The notes under the pieces are model-generated. The model saw only the letters and a list, made by a program, of their open reading frames with translations. It searched no databases and had not been told where the DNA came from. Shown here one piece after another: positions 1 to 10,990 of a stretch of 64,000 nucleotides of DNA (positions within the stretch are counted from its first letter, which is position 1; each line of letters opens with the position of its first letter). The stretch covers positions 2,852,001 to 2,916,000 of the forward strand of contig AP026539.1 in NCBI GenBank assembly GCA_026075535.2, written 5' to 3'. Source of the stretch: Tricholoma matsutake (lineage: Eukaryota; Basidiomycota; Agaricomycetes; Agaricales; Tricholomataceae). A program made the translations under genes and the position numbers.

Positions 1-16
1 TATTTAAACCTTTCAC

Positions 17-217
17 ATGGGCATGCTGGGCCCCATGCTGTTCCTTCAGGAAACATGTCCAGAAGTGATTAAGTATCTCCCAGACCACCTTTGCAGTCTA
101 AGTGGAAAGATAATTGTTATTGATGGAATGCTTATTATGCAACATTTTCACTTTGTGCTGTGGCAGACCCCACATTGCCATTGCCATGTCCTTGGATGGT
201 ACAGGCTCATTAAGTAG
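17..217 (+). pseudogene. FEN1/XPG-type nuclease N-terminal fragment
   Basis: A 66-codon ORF starting MGMLGPMLFLQ, followed by a conserved-looking core (LSGKIIVIDGMLIM, then HVLGWYRLIK). XPG/FEN1 family nucleases begin MGV-GL-x-L and have a metal-binding Asp in a (V/I)-(V/I)-D-G/A strand near residue 35. Both are recognisable here: MG at residues 1-2 and IVIDG near residue 35. The ORF stops after the first block at a TAG, and I found no downstream nuclease motifs nearby. It therefore looks like a captured N-terminal exon, or what is left of one, inside F0. An exon end with an intron at 217 is possible but no convincing donor was found. Assignment rests on motif recall only. Confidence 0.45.
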
Positions 218-234
218 CTTAATGGTGTGTAATT

Positions 235-1076
235 GCTGTCATGTTAGTTAATATAATCTACTTGTAGAATGTTGTAAAATTGATTTAAAAATCACATGGT
301 TGAAATGCTGAGAAATGTGATTATAATATATTATCATACAGGGCATCACAGGGCATCACACAGTACTCTAGGGTGCTTGATGTGTCCTGGGAAATAGCCT
401 TTAACCCTGGGAAAGCTTGTGTCAAAAAGTGATTTTCCTGATGTGGTCATGTGAACAACCCATGGGAATGTTGTGCCCCATGGGGCACATTGACTTATCT
501 TTACAACTTGAATTTGAGCCTGGTAACTTACTTCTCAATGGGTCTGACTTTGTGTCACCCTGGTGGGTTTGACTTTGCATCTCTCACTTCTCAGCTTGAT
601 AAGTTTTAGCTTGTTTCTCATGGTCTTGTATTCATTTCTAATCTGTTTACATGTCATTTGAAGGGCCTGATAAGATGAAAGGCCAGTGCTTCACTGTTCT
701 TTTACATTTTGCAGTTTTTGCTGAGAGGTGGTCACAGCATGGGTAATGGCATAGCTTGATGAGTTTCACCTCATTTCTCATTATATTGTATTCATCCCCC
801 TCACATGTATTTCGAAAGGAGTAATGTTTTAGTTTTGCTTTGGTTTTCTCTCTTTTTGTTTAATTTAGTTGCTGTCATATAATCTACTTTTAGATTGTTA
901 TAAAATTGATTTAAAAATTATGTTGTTGAAATGCTCAGAGGTGCAATTACAGCATAATATCATATAGCACAGGACATCACAGGGCATCATAGGGTACTCC
1001 AGAGCACTTGATGGGTCCTGGGAAATAGCCTTTAACCCTGGGAAAGCTTGTGTCAAAAAGTGGTTTTCCTGATGTG
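235..1076. repeat. Direct duplication of about 210 bp (235-445 and 871-1076)
   Basis: The two copies share the order GCTGTCAT, AATCTACTT, a TTGATTTAAAAAT block, CAGGGCATCA, then GGGAAATAGCCTTTAACC and CTTGTGTCAAAAAGTG. They differ by scattered substitutions and small indels. No ORF of note runs through either. The duplication predates or accompanies assembly of composite F0. The second copy runs directly into the GAGCA hairpin cluster, while the first does not. Confidence 0.8.
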
Positions 1077-1083
1077 CCCCCAG

Positions 1084-1216
1084 CCTCATGAGCAACTGCT
1101 TGTGGGGTGGTTGGTGGGTGGAACAACACCCAGGTGCAGGGACAGGAGACAATAATGGCGATGAATGATGACACACCACCCACCCCCAGCCACATGAGCA
1201 ACTGCTTGTGGGGTGG
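1084..1216. repeat. GAGCA-N4-TGCTC-type hairpins, two copies
   Basis: Two imperfect palindromes with a GAGCAACTGCTTG core and GGGGTGG downstream, at about 1084-1110 and 1190-1216. The same 25-30 bp palindrome recurs across the window, for example at 12290, 13620-13840, 33265, 57390, 58265 and 62570-62775. It usually sits between CCAC/CCCC and GGGTGG, and copies lie about 100 bp apart. Confidence 0.75.
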
Positions 1217-1259
1217 ATCATGGGTGGAATGACAGACAACAGACCTAGCACAGCAGGGC

Positions 1260-1535
1260 CACACCCTCTCCCCCTCCCCTGCACTTTGTGTGGTAGGGGA
1301 TTTTTTTTTGTACTTTTAATTATTTATTAGTATTGTGCCCCCCCCCCCCCCCCCATTTTGCAAGGGGAGGAATTTTTTTTCTTCATGTTTTTACCTCCCC
1401 CCTTGCACAAATGCAAGGGGTTAGCTTTTTATGTATATAAATAAACTCCCTCTTGCATCTTGTGAGAGGGAAGATTTTTTGTTTATGTATGTAATCACAA
1501 TCATCCCCACTCCCTTGCATTGAGTGTGAGGGATG
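1260..1535. repeat. C-tract/G-tract hairpin series
   Basis: Three or four short inverted repeats in a row pair C-rich with G-rich arms around TGCA-like stems, for example CCCCTTGCACAAATGCAAGG at about 1398 and CTCCCTTGCATCTTGTGAGAG near 1448. They include a pure C run near 1336-1354. A matching series occurs at 57725-57835 in an independent copy of the same composite element, so it belongs to the element and is not a local accident. Confidence 0.6.
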
Positions 1536-1608
1536 TGGTTAATGAACATTTTTTGATCTTAATTACTTTGAAAAAAATTAGATTTATGAGTCTGAGTGAA
1601 ATAAATAA

Positions 1609-2030
1609 TATAAGGGCAACCTCAGCCTCTAGCAAAGGGAAATCTGAAGTTAAAACTATACTACATAGTACAGGGATTGGAGGTGCACCTAGCAAAGGGA
1701 AATCTGAAGAGAAAACTCTAAGGACCCCTTTGCCAGTGCCCAGTATATGTGAAAACTGCAAAAATCAAATAATAATCTAAAAATAGAAAAGGCGGAGATA
1801 GGCTGATCAAGGCCACCAAATGACATTGTACCAAGGGGTAGATGTTGGAAGGGGTACTCCATCTCTAAATATAAAACTCAACATGCACAAACATGATAGA
1901 AAGGGAAATTAGTAATAAAATGAGGAAAAATCATAGAAAATGAAGAATAGAAGGAAATGAGGTGGGGAAAAATATAGGACAAACATAAAAAATAGGAGAA
2001 ACATGTGGGGCACCCTCTAGTCCCCTTACA
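1609..2030 (-). repeat. 3' LTR of Ty3-A, with polypurine tract beside it
   Basis: Read on the minus strand it starts TGTAAGGGGACTAGG and ends CCCTTATA (ancestrally probably TACA, so TG...CA). The purine tract AGAGGGGGGG sits just inside it at about 2032-2044. Two direct copies of AGCAAAGGGAAATCTGAAG lie within it. LTRs of B (45533) and C (55522) belong to the same family. Confidence 0.9.
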
Positions 2031-2189
2031 TTACCCCCCCTCTAAGATGCATCACCCCAATGCATTTGAAATTGCATATGACCAAAGTCAGTGACTTGAA
2101 TGTGATGCAGTGCAGCAGTGTACTGTTGGTGGAATTCCTTGACTAACTGAGAGGCATTCACATTGGACTCCTTGACCTATCAGTTCTCC

Positions 2190-5184
2190 TCATACCCATA
2201 ACCTTTCCAGTGTACCAAATACTGGAGTTTCCCTTGATGCAACTGGCTGTCCAAGATTGACTTGACTTCATACTGGGGTTCTCCCTCAATCACTGTAGGT
2301 GGCAGTGGTGGATGTGAATGATGTCCTGGGAAAGGATCTGGGGGAGCTGGAAGGAATTTCACAATATGGAAGACTGGGTGGAGTCTGGACATGGAGGCTG
2401 GGAGGTGCAAATGATAGGCATGCATTCCAACACACTTGGCAATGGGAAAAGGTCCCAGGAAGCGATGGGCAAGTTTCTTGGATGGATGTGTGGTGGAGAT
2501 GTCACTGGAGTCAAGATAAACTTGATCACCAACCTTGTACAGAATGGCGTTGATTGTAAAAGCATGCCATGTCATCCTTCACCTTTGCCAAGGCTGCCTT
2601 TGCTTCCTCCAAACTGTCCCTCATGCATTCTGTGAACTCATTCACTGTCTTGATGTGTGAGGAGGCTTGGTGGTGTTTGAATTCCATGCATGGATGCCAT
2701 CCAGTGCCTAAGAAGAAAGGGGTTTGTTGAGTGGAAGCATGGATGTGGTTGTTGTATCCAAACTTGGCCAAGGGGAGGAGATTGTCCCAATTGTCCTGGT
2801 GCTCATTGACAAAGACATGGATGTACTGCTCCAGTTCCTGGTTGATTTGCTTGGTCTGGCCATCAGTTTGCAGGTGATAGGTGGTCAAAGCAAGGAGTTT
2901 GATCTCCAGAAGTTGGTACAGCTCATGAGTGAACTCTGCCACAAACTGAGGGCCATGGTCTGAAAGGAAAGCACCAGGAAGTCCATGTAATTTCCACACA
3001 TGGTGGAGATAGAGTCAGGTGGCACCCAGGGCACTGACAGTGGTGTGAGTGGGAATGAAGTGAGCGCATTTCCCTGTGGAATCAATTGTGGACATCACCG
3101 CATCAAACCCATTTGACTCTGGCAACTCCACCACAAAGTTGACACTGACAACATCCCAACAGGTCTCTGGGACAGGGAGAAGGTGTAGCTCACCAATGGG
3201 TTTGTGACAAGGAATCTTGGTGCATAAGCAAAGGTCACAAGTACAGCAATACTGACCAATGAGCCATGACATTTGTGGCCACCAATAATTCCATGAGGTG
3301 AGTTCCAAGGTCTTCCAGTGTCCAGGATGACCAGCAATCTGTGAGTTGTGGTGTTGGGATATGATGCATCAATGAAGGTCTGGGTCATTGTGGATGTAGA
3401 TGCAATCCCTGAAATACAACAAGTCCTCCTTTTCAGCCCACTCTGCTGTACACAAGGAGAGGGTGGATCCCCTTTTCAGTTCTTTAACAGCTCGGGCCAT
3501 GACATCCTCATGTAAACTGCTATGGTTTGTGTAACAAATGTCATGTATGATGTCCTGCTCCTCACCCTGGGGTGCAATGCCTTCCAATGCCCAGATAGTA
3601 AACAGGTTTGGCTGCAACAACACAATGTCTTGATTGTCATCACTGCCATCCCCATGGTCTGCATGTCAGGAGAGGGCATCAGTCTTCCCCATGCTGCAAC
3701 CCAGACGGTGGTGCAAGGAGAAGTTGAACCTGGATAGATACAGGGACCAACGAGCTTGACAATGGTTCAATTTCTTGGCCATCATAAAGTACTCGAGACT
3801 CTTGTGATCCATCCAAATTTCCACCTTGTGTTGGGCACCCTTGAGGAAGTGTCGCCACTCCTCAAGCACACACATTATTGCCAACATCTCCTTGTCATGG
3901 ATCTTGTAGTTTTGCTCTACAGCACTAAGGCTTTTGGAATAGAATGCAACAGTATGCCACTTCTGGTCCTCTGGAGACTGCTGACAACATGATGCCCATC
4001 ACACAGTCAGAACTGTCGGCCTCTACATGAAAAGGACATGAGTTGTCAGCAAAGGTAAGAATGGGAGCAAAAGTGACCATCTCCTTAAGCTTTTCAGACG
4101 CCTCCTGTTGTGCATTGTCCCACCTCCATGCCTCCTTCCCCATCAAGTTGAACAGTGGTCATGAATGATGTGAGAAATCCTTGATAAAACACCAATAGAA
4201 ATTGATGAAGTCCAGGAAAGACTGCACCTCTTTCTTGTTTGTGGGGGTTGGCCAAGCTGTGACCCCATTCACCTTGACAGGATCCATCTCCACCTGACCC
4301 TCTGAGATAATCAGGCTGAGGTACTTGATCTTGGTCTTCTCAAACTCGCACTTGTCCTGATGAAGGTAGAGTTTGTACTGTCAAAGTCATTCCAGGACGA
4401 GGTGCATAATGTGACGATGCTCTTCAACCATGAGTGAAGATGAGGATGTCATTGAGATACATACAAATGATGCCTTTGAGGATGAGGTCATGGAAGATGT
4501 TGTTCATCATGGCCTGGAAGATGGCAGGACTATTAGTAAGGCCAAAGAACATGATGAGCAGTTCAAAAAGATTATGGTTGGTACAGAAGGCTGCCTTCCA
4601 CTCATCTCCCTCCTTTATCCTCACATTATTGTAACCCCAACAGACATTGAGCTTGGTGAAGTATTGGGCTCCATGGAGTTGGTTCACAAGTTCAGAGATA
4701 AGAGGTTATGGGTAGTGATTTTTGACTGTGATGTCATTGAGCCTTCTATAGTCTTGAACTAGTCAAAGTGAGCCATCCTTCTTCTTGCCAAAGAAAAAGG
4801 GAGAGGCCATGGGTGACTTCTATGGTTGAATACATCTAGAGGTTAGGTGCTCATTGATGAACTGGTCAAGCTGTTACTGCTCCTCAGGGGATAGAGGATA
4901 GACCTTGCAGGAGGAAGGGGTTGCACTGGGGATGAGTTCAATCACATGATCCCATGGCTTGCATGCAGGGAGAGAGTTGAATGATTCCTTGGAGAACATG
5001 TCCTCAAACTTGTGGAGATGAGGAAGCAAGGAGTCAGTAGAGGATTTAACAGTATTGTTTTTGTGGATGGCCTCAGCGAGGCATTGGGATATGTTTGATG
5101 TAGCACACACCTTATGCGATGGACAAATCACAGTGTAGAAAATCCAATCACCTTCCTCCACTTCCTCTGGCTCCTCCTCATTGT
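2190..5184 (-). pseudogene. Ty3-A pol: RT, RNase H, integrase, chromodomain (broken)
   Basis: Minus-strand remains of a Ty3 polyprotein in family order. An acidic spacer and the RT entry lie at 5184-4870. The RT palm is at 4687-4424 ([20 protein letters not shown], then FGLTNSPAIFQAMMNNIF), RNase H at 4146-3666 (DHKSLEYF, GKTDALS) and the integrase zinc-binding and catalytic core at 3623-2530. The last segment contains LVHWKGYGYEEN, a chromodomain signature. The RT active-site box reads YLND instead of the usual Y-x-DD, so a catalytic Asp is lost, and the same box is found in copy B. Several frameshifts split it into at least eight ORFs. It is interrupted upstream by F1 and continues at 7741. 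Confidence 0.85.
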
Positions 5185-5394
5185 CGTCCAAGTCAGTACT
5201 TTACACTCCCCCCCCTAGTCTGAGCGGACTCTGCTCGGACTCCACTTGGACTCTGCTAAGACTTCAAGCAAACTACATTCAAATCAACTTCATGATGAAA
5301 ATTTACACTTCTGAATGATTGTCCAGATGTAGTCCAAGTTGCAAGACTGATTATTACTCATACAAGCTAGACTAACACCATAATAAGCACTAAA

Positions 5395-6790
5395 GCAAGG
5401 TCAGTAAAGCTTTGCAACAAAGTCAGTAAACAAGTCTGTAACAGTTTGTATTGAAGTCAACAACACTGTTGTAATGGTTTGTATTGAAGTCAACAACATT
5501 TTTGTAATAGTTTATAAGGTCAGTAAAGGTTTGTAACAAAGTCAGTAAACAAGTTTGTAATGGTTTGTATTGAAGTCAATAACATGTTTGTAATAGTTTA
5601 TACCAAGGTCAGTAAAAGTTTGTAACAAAGTCAGTAAACAAGTTTGTAATGGTTTGTTTGTATTGAAGTCAATAACATATTTGTAATGGTTTATACCAAG
5701 ATTTGTAATGGTTTATACCAAGATCAGTAATGGTTTGTATTGAAGTCAATACTATGTTTGTAATAGTTTATACCAAGGTCGGTAAATGTTTGCAACAAAG
5801 TCAGTAAACAAGTCTGTAATGGTTTGTTTGTATTGAAGTCAATAACATGTTTGTAATAGTTTACACCAAGCTCAGTAAAGGTTTGTAACAAAGTCAGTAA
5901 ACAAATTTGTAATGGCTTGTATTAAAGTCAATAACATTTTTGTAATAGTCATGCCAAGATCAATAAAGGTTTGTAACAAAGCAGTGAACAACTTTGTAGT
6001 GAAGTCAGTAACGTGCTTCTAATGATTGACTTAGTTAGTACTATAAATATATTGACTAAAAAATGACTTACAAAAGTCATTACTTAACTTGCAATAGGTC
6101 ATCAGGTTGATTTCACATTTAAGCTCAATATGCTTACCAAATGCCACAAAGTATCAACCTGTGAATATAAACATTAATTTGTCATTTACACATTTAATGA
6201 TGCAAGACTTACAAAAATGATGTGTGTGAATGAATGAGCCATTAGTATGTCTCATACAGTTGGCAGTGTGAGTTGTTTGGTTGTGTTGTGTGCAGATACC
6301 GTGAGGCATGAAAGTAGGTGTCCACTATATCACATCCCTAATTTTTGTGCACAAAGTCACTGCAAACTTGTACTGACTGGTTTACAAGCTTTTGCCAACT
6401 TGATTATAAGCTTTTACTGACCTCATTGCACACATTGACTGACCTTATTTACATACTTTTACTGACTTGATTACAAACTGTTACTAACATCATACCATTA
6501 CAAACTTTTACTGACCTCATTACAAAATTTCACTGATCTCATTACAAACTTTTGTGGACCTCATTACAAAAATTTGTTGACTTCATTACCAACTTTTACT
6601 GACCTCATTACAAAATTTCACTGAACTCATTACAAACTTTTGCTGACCTCACTACAAAATGTTGTTGACCTCATTACTGACCTCATTACAAAACTTTACT
6701 GACCTCATTACAAAACTTTACTGACCTCATTACAAAACCTTACTGACCTCATTACAAACTTCTACTGATGTCCTTATAATTGGCAAACTT
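5395..6790. repeat. Degenerate tandem arrays in opposed orientation inside F1
   Basis: From 5395 to 6010 a unit of about 70-90 bp repeats, built from GTAATGGTTTGTATTGAAGTC and AAAGTCAGTAAACAAGTTTG. From 6355 to 6790 a shorter unit of about 22-25 bp (ACTGACCTCATTACAAACTTT) repeats 15 or more times. Read on the other strand the second unit gives AGTAAAAGTTTGTAATGAGG, so the two blocks are roughly inverted relatives separated by about 350 bp. A transcript could fold into a long imperfect stem. Confidence 0.7.
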
Positions 6791-6886
6791 CTCCTGACCT
6801 GCTGTCCCTTCCTGTCATCCCCATCATCTGTTTTCATTGGCCCCTGCTGTCTTGTTGTCATTGTTATCAATAGTTTAAATTAGTAC

Positions 6887-6980
6887 CTAAAAAACTTTGT
6901 TAGTAAAAAAAGAAAGGAATGAGAAAAGAAAGAAAAAACTTACTTGCAGCCCAAGAGATGTCCATTGACATCTCTTGGGC
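6887..6980 (-). other. Hairpin-intron module (minus orientation) in F1
   Basis: A near-perfect GCCCAAGAGATGT...ACATCTCTTGGGC hairpin at 6949-6980 is followed on the minus strand by donor GTAAGT at 6943. A pyrimidine-rich 57-bp stretch then leads to acceptor TTTTTTAG at 6887. One of at least a dozen such modules in the window, here carried inside F1. Confidence 0.65.
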
Positions 6981-7284
6981 CTTTTCTTGTCATTTGCTGC
7001 TGCTTCTTGTTTGTTGTTGTCATCCCGTCTTGTCATCTTGTCGTCTCGTTGTCCAGTTGTCTTGTCCAGTCATCATCTCATCATCCAGTCTTCCAGTCGT
7101 CCTCATCCTGTCATCCTGGTGCCCATTCCCACCCCACAAGCAGTTGCTTGCAGCAGTGGTTCTGGGTCCTAGGGTGGTGGCTGTGTTGGCCATTGTTGTG
7201 GTTTTGAGGTTGCAGCATCATTATAACATAGATAAAACCTATCATTAAGGAAAATTCAAGCTCTTTACACTTAGGCACATATTC

Positions 7285-7512
7285 CTGGAATGATGTCATG
7301 GAATATAGTGATGTTATACATCATTCTGATTGGTTTTTCAAGCTGAGTATGAAAATGGCATTCATGTAGTCATGTGACCTACATTATATGGAACATATTG
7401 ATGTTATATATCATTCTAACTGGTTTTTCAAGCTGAGCATGAAAATGGCATTCACGTAGTCATGTGACCTACCTTATATGGAACATATTGATGTTATATA
7501 TCATTCTTCAAT
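7285..7512. repeat. Tandem repeat, about 100-bp unit, two and a half copies
   Basis: The unit contains GATGTTATAYATCATTCT, GGTTTTTCAAGCTGAG, GAAAATGGCATTCA and GTAGTCATGTGACCTAC. The copies are nearly identical, so the duplication is recent compared with the rest of F1. No coding potential. Confidence 0.8.
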
Positions 7513-7740
7513 ATGGTCCATATACAGTTATAAATAAATAAATAACTGCAAACACGGACTGTCCTGGATTGTCTGAACAGATGCAACTAGGACTGTCCAA
7601 TCAGATGCTAGGACTCTACTAGGAGTCTGCTCAGACTGGACCTACTAATTTGGCAGGTGTCTCAGCCAACAAATTTCTAGTTGAGTCTGAGCGGAGTCTG
7701 CTCAGATTGGGGGGGGGAGTGTAAAGACCTCCATCCGAGT

Positions 7741-9690
7741 CTGGCATCAGATCAGGAACCCCCTCCAACTCCACATCAGGCACAGGTAGGGGACCAGCAT
7801 GACACTTCTGAGTGTGTCATACCAAGGCCCTTTGTCCATGGCACTCTTGTCTGGCTTCCATGAAACAAGTGCGACAGCTGGATGGACATCAGCTCATGGT
7901 GACCTCCCCAGTATGCCAGTTAACATCTGGGTTGTGGTCTTGAAGCCATGGATAGCCCAAGATCACCTTCTGCTTCCCTAACTGAGTGACAGCAAAAAGG
8001 GTACACTCACTATGATCTTTGTAATGGAGGACCAATTCCACAACCTCTCAGATGGCTCTGGCTTCATTTGGGGACCCATCCACATTATAAACAGATATCA
8101 GACACAAGAGTGAGTGAGTATTCAGGCAATGTTGTCATGTGAGATGGGCATCAATGAAGAGACCAGTAGCACCAGAGTCTAGGAGTGCAGAGATGCTGAG
8201 TATCTGTCCAGTGTCAGTAGTCTGTAGTTCAATTGCCAGGTTCAAGGAATGCATAGAGGGAGTGGATGCAATGATATATTTGCATGGCAGCTTGCGCTCC
8301 CATGATTTAATTTCGGGGCATGAGGCAGGTGCAGAGATAGGAGGGGCAGGTATGTCTTCACCCAACTTCGAAGGGTCAGAGAGGGGAATAGTCATGGAAT
8401 CAGATTCATTCTCTGGGGATTCAACTGACAAAACTTCAAAGTAGTTATGGACAGGCAATGAGGGCATACAATTCACTTGCTGTGAATAGAAAAATCCTGC
8501 TCCTCTACAACCCTGATTTGATCTCCTCTGTAACCTGACCTTTTGCTTCCTTGACATCTACAAGTGCCAACAGGTCCTGGAGGAGTTCATCTTGCCCCTC
8601 AGGGGTGAGCATGTGAATATTTTGATGATGGGGGCATGCTCCAGCCATGTGTCCAGTTTCCCCACAGCAGTAGCAGAGATTCAACTTACGTGCACGGCTA
8701 TGGGCTGCATCAACATCCATTGGTACCAGAACATTGATGGCTGGCACAGGAGTCTGATGAATAGAAATGGGGTTCCACTGGGGGAGGGTTCAATTGAAGG
8801 GGTAGGGCACAGGGGTGTTAGTTGGAGCATGGAATCCAGCATTAAATACTGCATTTGTGAGTTGGTTCTCATCACAGAGTGAAGTGGCTTTGTACCAAGC
8901 ATAGATATCATCATCTGCTGGATGTCCTTCCAACATCTGTGCAATCTGGTCCTGAAGCTCTCAGTTGAGGCCCTGTTGGAACTTCACCACCACTGGTAGC
9001 CCACTCCCATATCCTGCCATGTCCACCAAATCTTTAAACTCATTGATATAATTGTCCATGGATTGACATGCCTGGTGGTAAGAGGATGATTTGAGTTGTG
9101 TCACTGCTCAGTGGCGCTCATTGAGGGGACAAAAGTGGCATACAAACTCTGCTCAAAAGTCACCCCAAGTGGAGAAAGGTAGAGAACTGAGTTCTTTAGT
9201 TTTGTGTAGAATACGGTCCACATAGAGATAGGTGCGTTCAGATTTCATGTATTGAAGGCCCAATAAATTTTTGCAGCTTCATCAATGAATTGATGTGACT
9301 GGAGACCGATGTACAACTCACAGGAATTAAGGAATGCACATCCCTGCGCATGCACACCATTAAATTAGGTGGTGCACTGTTGTTGTTGGGCGTGCTTGGA
9401 GTCGCAATGGGATATTGGTTGTGGAGCTAGTCTGAAGGGTTCTGACAAAGGTTTCAATTGTAGATTTAAGTGAGTCAATTTGTGTGTGTATTCTGGTAAC
9501 ATCACTTTCGAGCGCATTGAGGCACTCTGATGCATCCATAGCACTAGGGCATGTATTTGGTGCAAATGGCAGTGCACTAAAGGCAGGACTATTGGGAACA
9601 GTGTGTAGGGAGTCTATGGAGCTTTGGGAAGCATCATCCACTCTGTACCTGCCTATCTTAGGCAGCACGTTCATGATTTTGGGCCTTTAA
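7741..9690 (-). pseudogene. Ty3-A gag and protease (broken)
   Basis: The minus-strand gag starts near 9674 (MNVLPKIGRYRVDDASQSSI). It has a coiled-coil-like stretch (DVTRIHTQIDSLKSTIETF), a capsid region with several stops between 9350 and 8950, and a CCHC knuckle (CYCCGETGHMAGACPHH) near 8650. The protease segment 8557-8135 keeps the catalytic ALLDSGATGLFID motif. Beyond 8135 the frame breaks, but the post-protease spacer can be followed to 7741, where F1 cuts it. Copy B (45978-47990) shows the same order without interruption and served as the guide. Gag would form the particle and the protease would process the polyprotein. Neither is expected to be functional. Confidence 0.85.
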
Positions 9691-9697
9691 GAGAGAG

Positions 9698-10427
9698 TAG
9701 TGTTGCCTTGACTGACTTGGGGCATTTTTGTATTTTTGAAATAACTTGTCAAGACCGATTCCTCCGACCGGATTTCTGATCGTTTCCACCACAGTTTCTG
9801 GCCGCCTTGCAACACTGCCCACCTCCTATCAGCAGCACTGCCTAACAGACAAAATTCCCTCATTTCCAATTACATGAAACAGTTTCAGGAAATACCTCAG
9901 AAGCCGGTTTGCAATTATCACAGCCTTGGAAACCCCTATCATCTCTGGACTTTAGTATTTAAGCTAGCTACCTTCGTTTTGTATCACCAGTTTGTAAATC
10001 AACAAAGTCACCCATTTGTTCCAACAAAGTCCCAACCTAGTCACTCAGTTTAATCCAAGTCAATCTTCACTTTCCTTTGTCTCTATCTAAGTCTTCCTCT
10101 ACACCTATACTCATCCTCACTGGATAACCTCCAGATCTCCGATCTTCTACCGTTCCATGTCCAACCAGAATTCTGACATCTTTCCCTCTTGACTCAGAAC
10201 TTAACATAACTTGACACAATGCACTCAGCCTGCTTAGTATTGAGAGAGGACCCATCGACTTTTGGGGCTCTCTATCTATATAAATATTTTCAGAATCCTA
10301 TACAATTTGTATAGATAGAGATCCCCAAAAGTCGATGGGTCCTCTCTCAACACTAAGCAGGCTGAGTGCATTGTGTCAAGTTATTTTGAAAATACAAAAA
10401 TGCCCCAAGTCGGTCAAGGCAACACTG
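9698..10427. mobile_element. hAT-like MITE in Ty3-A leader (730 bp)
   Basis: Ends TAGTGTTGCCTTGACTGACT and, inverted, CAGTGTTGCCTTGACCGACT. The terminal inverted repeats run about 55 bp through GGGGCATTTTTGTATTTT. Both sides carry the 8-bp TSD AGAGAGAG (9690-9697 and 10428-10435). CAGTG-type ends with an 8-bp TSD are typical of hAT elements. The first base differs (T against C), as expected from C-to-T decay. No transposase is encoded. Removing it restores the LTR-to-gag leader seen in copy B (45946-45980). Confidence 0.85.
10206..10384. repeat. Long foldback palindrome inside the MITE
   Basis: Arms of about 75 bp (10206-10282 and 10308-10384) pair through ATAACTTGACACAATGCACT, CCTGCTTAGT, GAGAGAGGACCCATCGACTT and TTGGGG with few mismatches. 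They surround a spacer of about 25 bp. The outer ends merge with the MITE terminal repeat region, so this may be a second, foldback-type insertion or an extended hairpin of the MITE itself. Confidence 0.85.
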
Positions 10428-10443
10428 AGAGAGAGTTTTCTAC

Positions 10444-10865
10444 TATAAGGGCAACCTCAGCCTCTAGCAAAGGGAAATCCAAAGTTAAAATTATACTACA
10501 TAGTACAGGGATTGGAGGTGCACCTAGCAAAGGGAAATCTGAAGAGAAAACTCTAAGGACCCCTTTGCCAGTGCCCAGTATATGTGAAAACTGCAAAAAT
10601 CAAATAATAATCTAAAAATAGAAAAGGTGGAGATAGGCTGATCAAGGCCCCCGAATGACATTGTACCAAGGGGTAGATGTTGGAAGGGGTACTCCATCTC
10701 TAAATATAAAACTCAACATGCACAAATGTGATAGAAGGGGAAATTAGTAATAAAATGAGGAAAAATCATAGAAAATGAAGAATAGAAGGAAACAAGGTGG
10801 GGGAAAATATGGGACAAACATAAAAAATAGGAGAAACATGTGGGGCACCCTCTAGTCCCCTTACA
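10444..10865 (-). repeat. 5' LTR of Ty3-A
   Basis: 422 bp, same length as the 3' LTR and differing by about a dozen substitutions, so the insertion is young compared with the decay of its coding region. The sequence just inside (rev-comp GTAGAAAACTCTCTC) does not match a tRNA 3' end that I recognise, so the priming mechanism is unclear. Confidence 0.9.
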
Positions 10866-10901
10866 AATGAACCTTATATTATTAACTAAAAATCTAAAAA
10901 T

Positions 10902-10990
10902 TCTCCTGTGGCTCAACTGGTTGAGCACACATGTTTGGTTTGTCATGTGATCACTCTTATCAAGATGCCTTGAGTTCAATCCTTACTCTG
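10902..10990 (+). repeat. tRNA-like sequence near right end of F0
   Basis: Contains an A-box-like block (TGGCTCAACTGGTTGAGC) and a B-box-like block (GAGTTCAATCC) at tRNA spacing. It points right, towards the element end about 140 bp away. A near copy lies at 57951-58034. Stems are too degraded to call a working tRNA gene. Confidence 0.65.

Larger units (their letters stand above)
5194..7731. mobile_element. F-family DNA-transposon-like element F1 (2.5 kb, non-coding)
   Basis: The left end CAGTACTTTACACTCCCCCC is matched in inverted orientation at the right end (GGGGGGAGTGTAAAGACCTC). Both continue inward into CTGAGCGGACTCTGCTC-type sequence, giving terminal inverted repeats of roughly 45-50 bp. 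Flanks CGTCCAAGT (5185-5193) and CATCCGAGT (7732-7740) read as a 9-bp TSD differing only at CpG-type positions. Removing F1 restores the Ty3-A frame around the PDSD/DNEEEPEEVEE acidic spacer, as seen in uninterrupted copy B at 47950-47990. No transposase or long ORF is present. The 9-bp TSD would suit a Mutator-like element, but the superfamily is unproven. Confidence 0.8.
1609..10865 (-). mobile_element. Ty3/gypsy LTR retrotransposon A (nested insertions inside)
   Basis: Two LTRs of equal length (422 bp, 1609-2030 and 10444-10865) differ at only about a dozen positions by eye. They enclose gag, protease and pol on the minus strand. The flanks are AATAA (1604-1608) and AATGA (10866-10870), a 5-bp TSD with one change. 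The element has a CCHC-containing gag, a DSGATG protease, RT, RNase H, integrase and a C-terminal chromodomain, the order of chromodomain-containing Ty3 elements. F1 (5194-7731) interrupts the spacer between protease and RT, and a hAT-like MITE (9698-10427) interrupts the leader between LTR and gag. Coding parts carry frameshifts and stops, so it is dead. Confidence 0.9.

Noticed and set aside
5395..6790. Regular repeats resembling a CRISPR array
   Set aside because: Units are degenerate, with no constant repeat plus unique spacers, and the context is eukaryotic transposon DNA.
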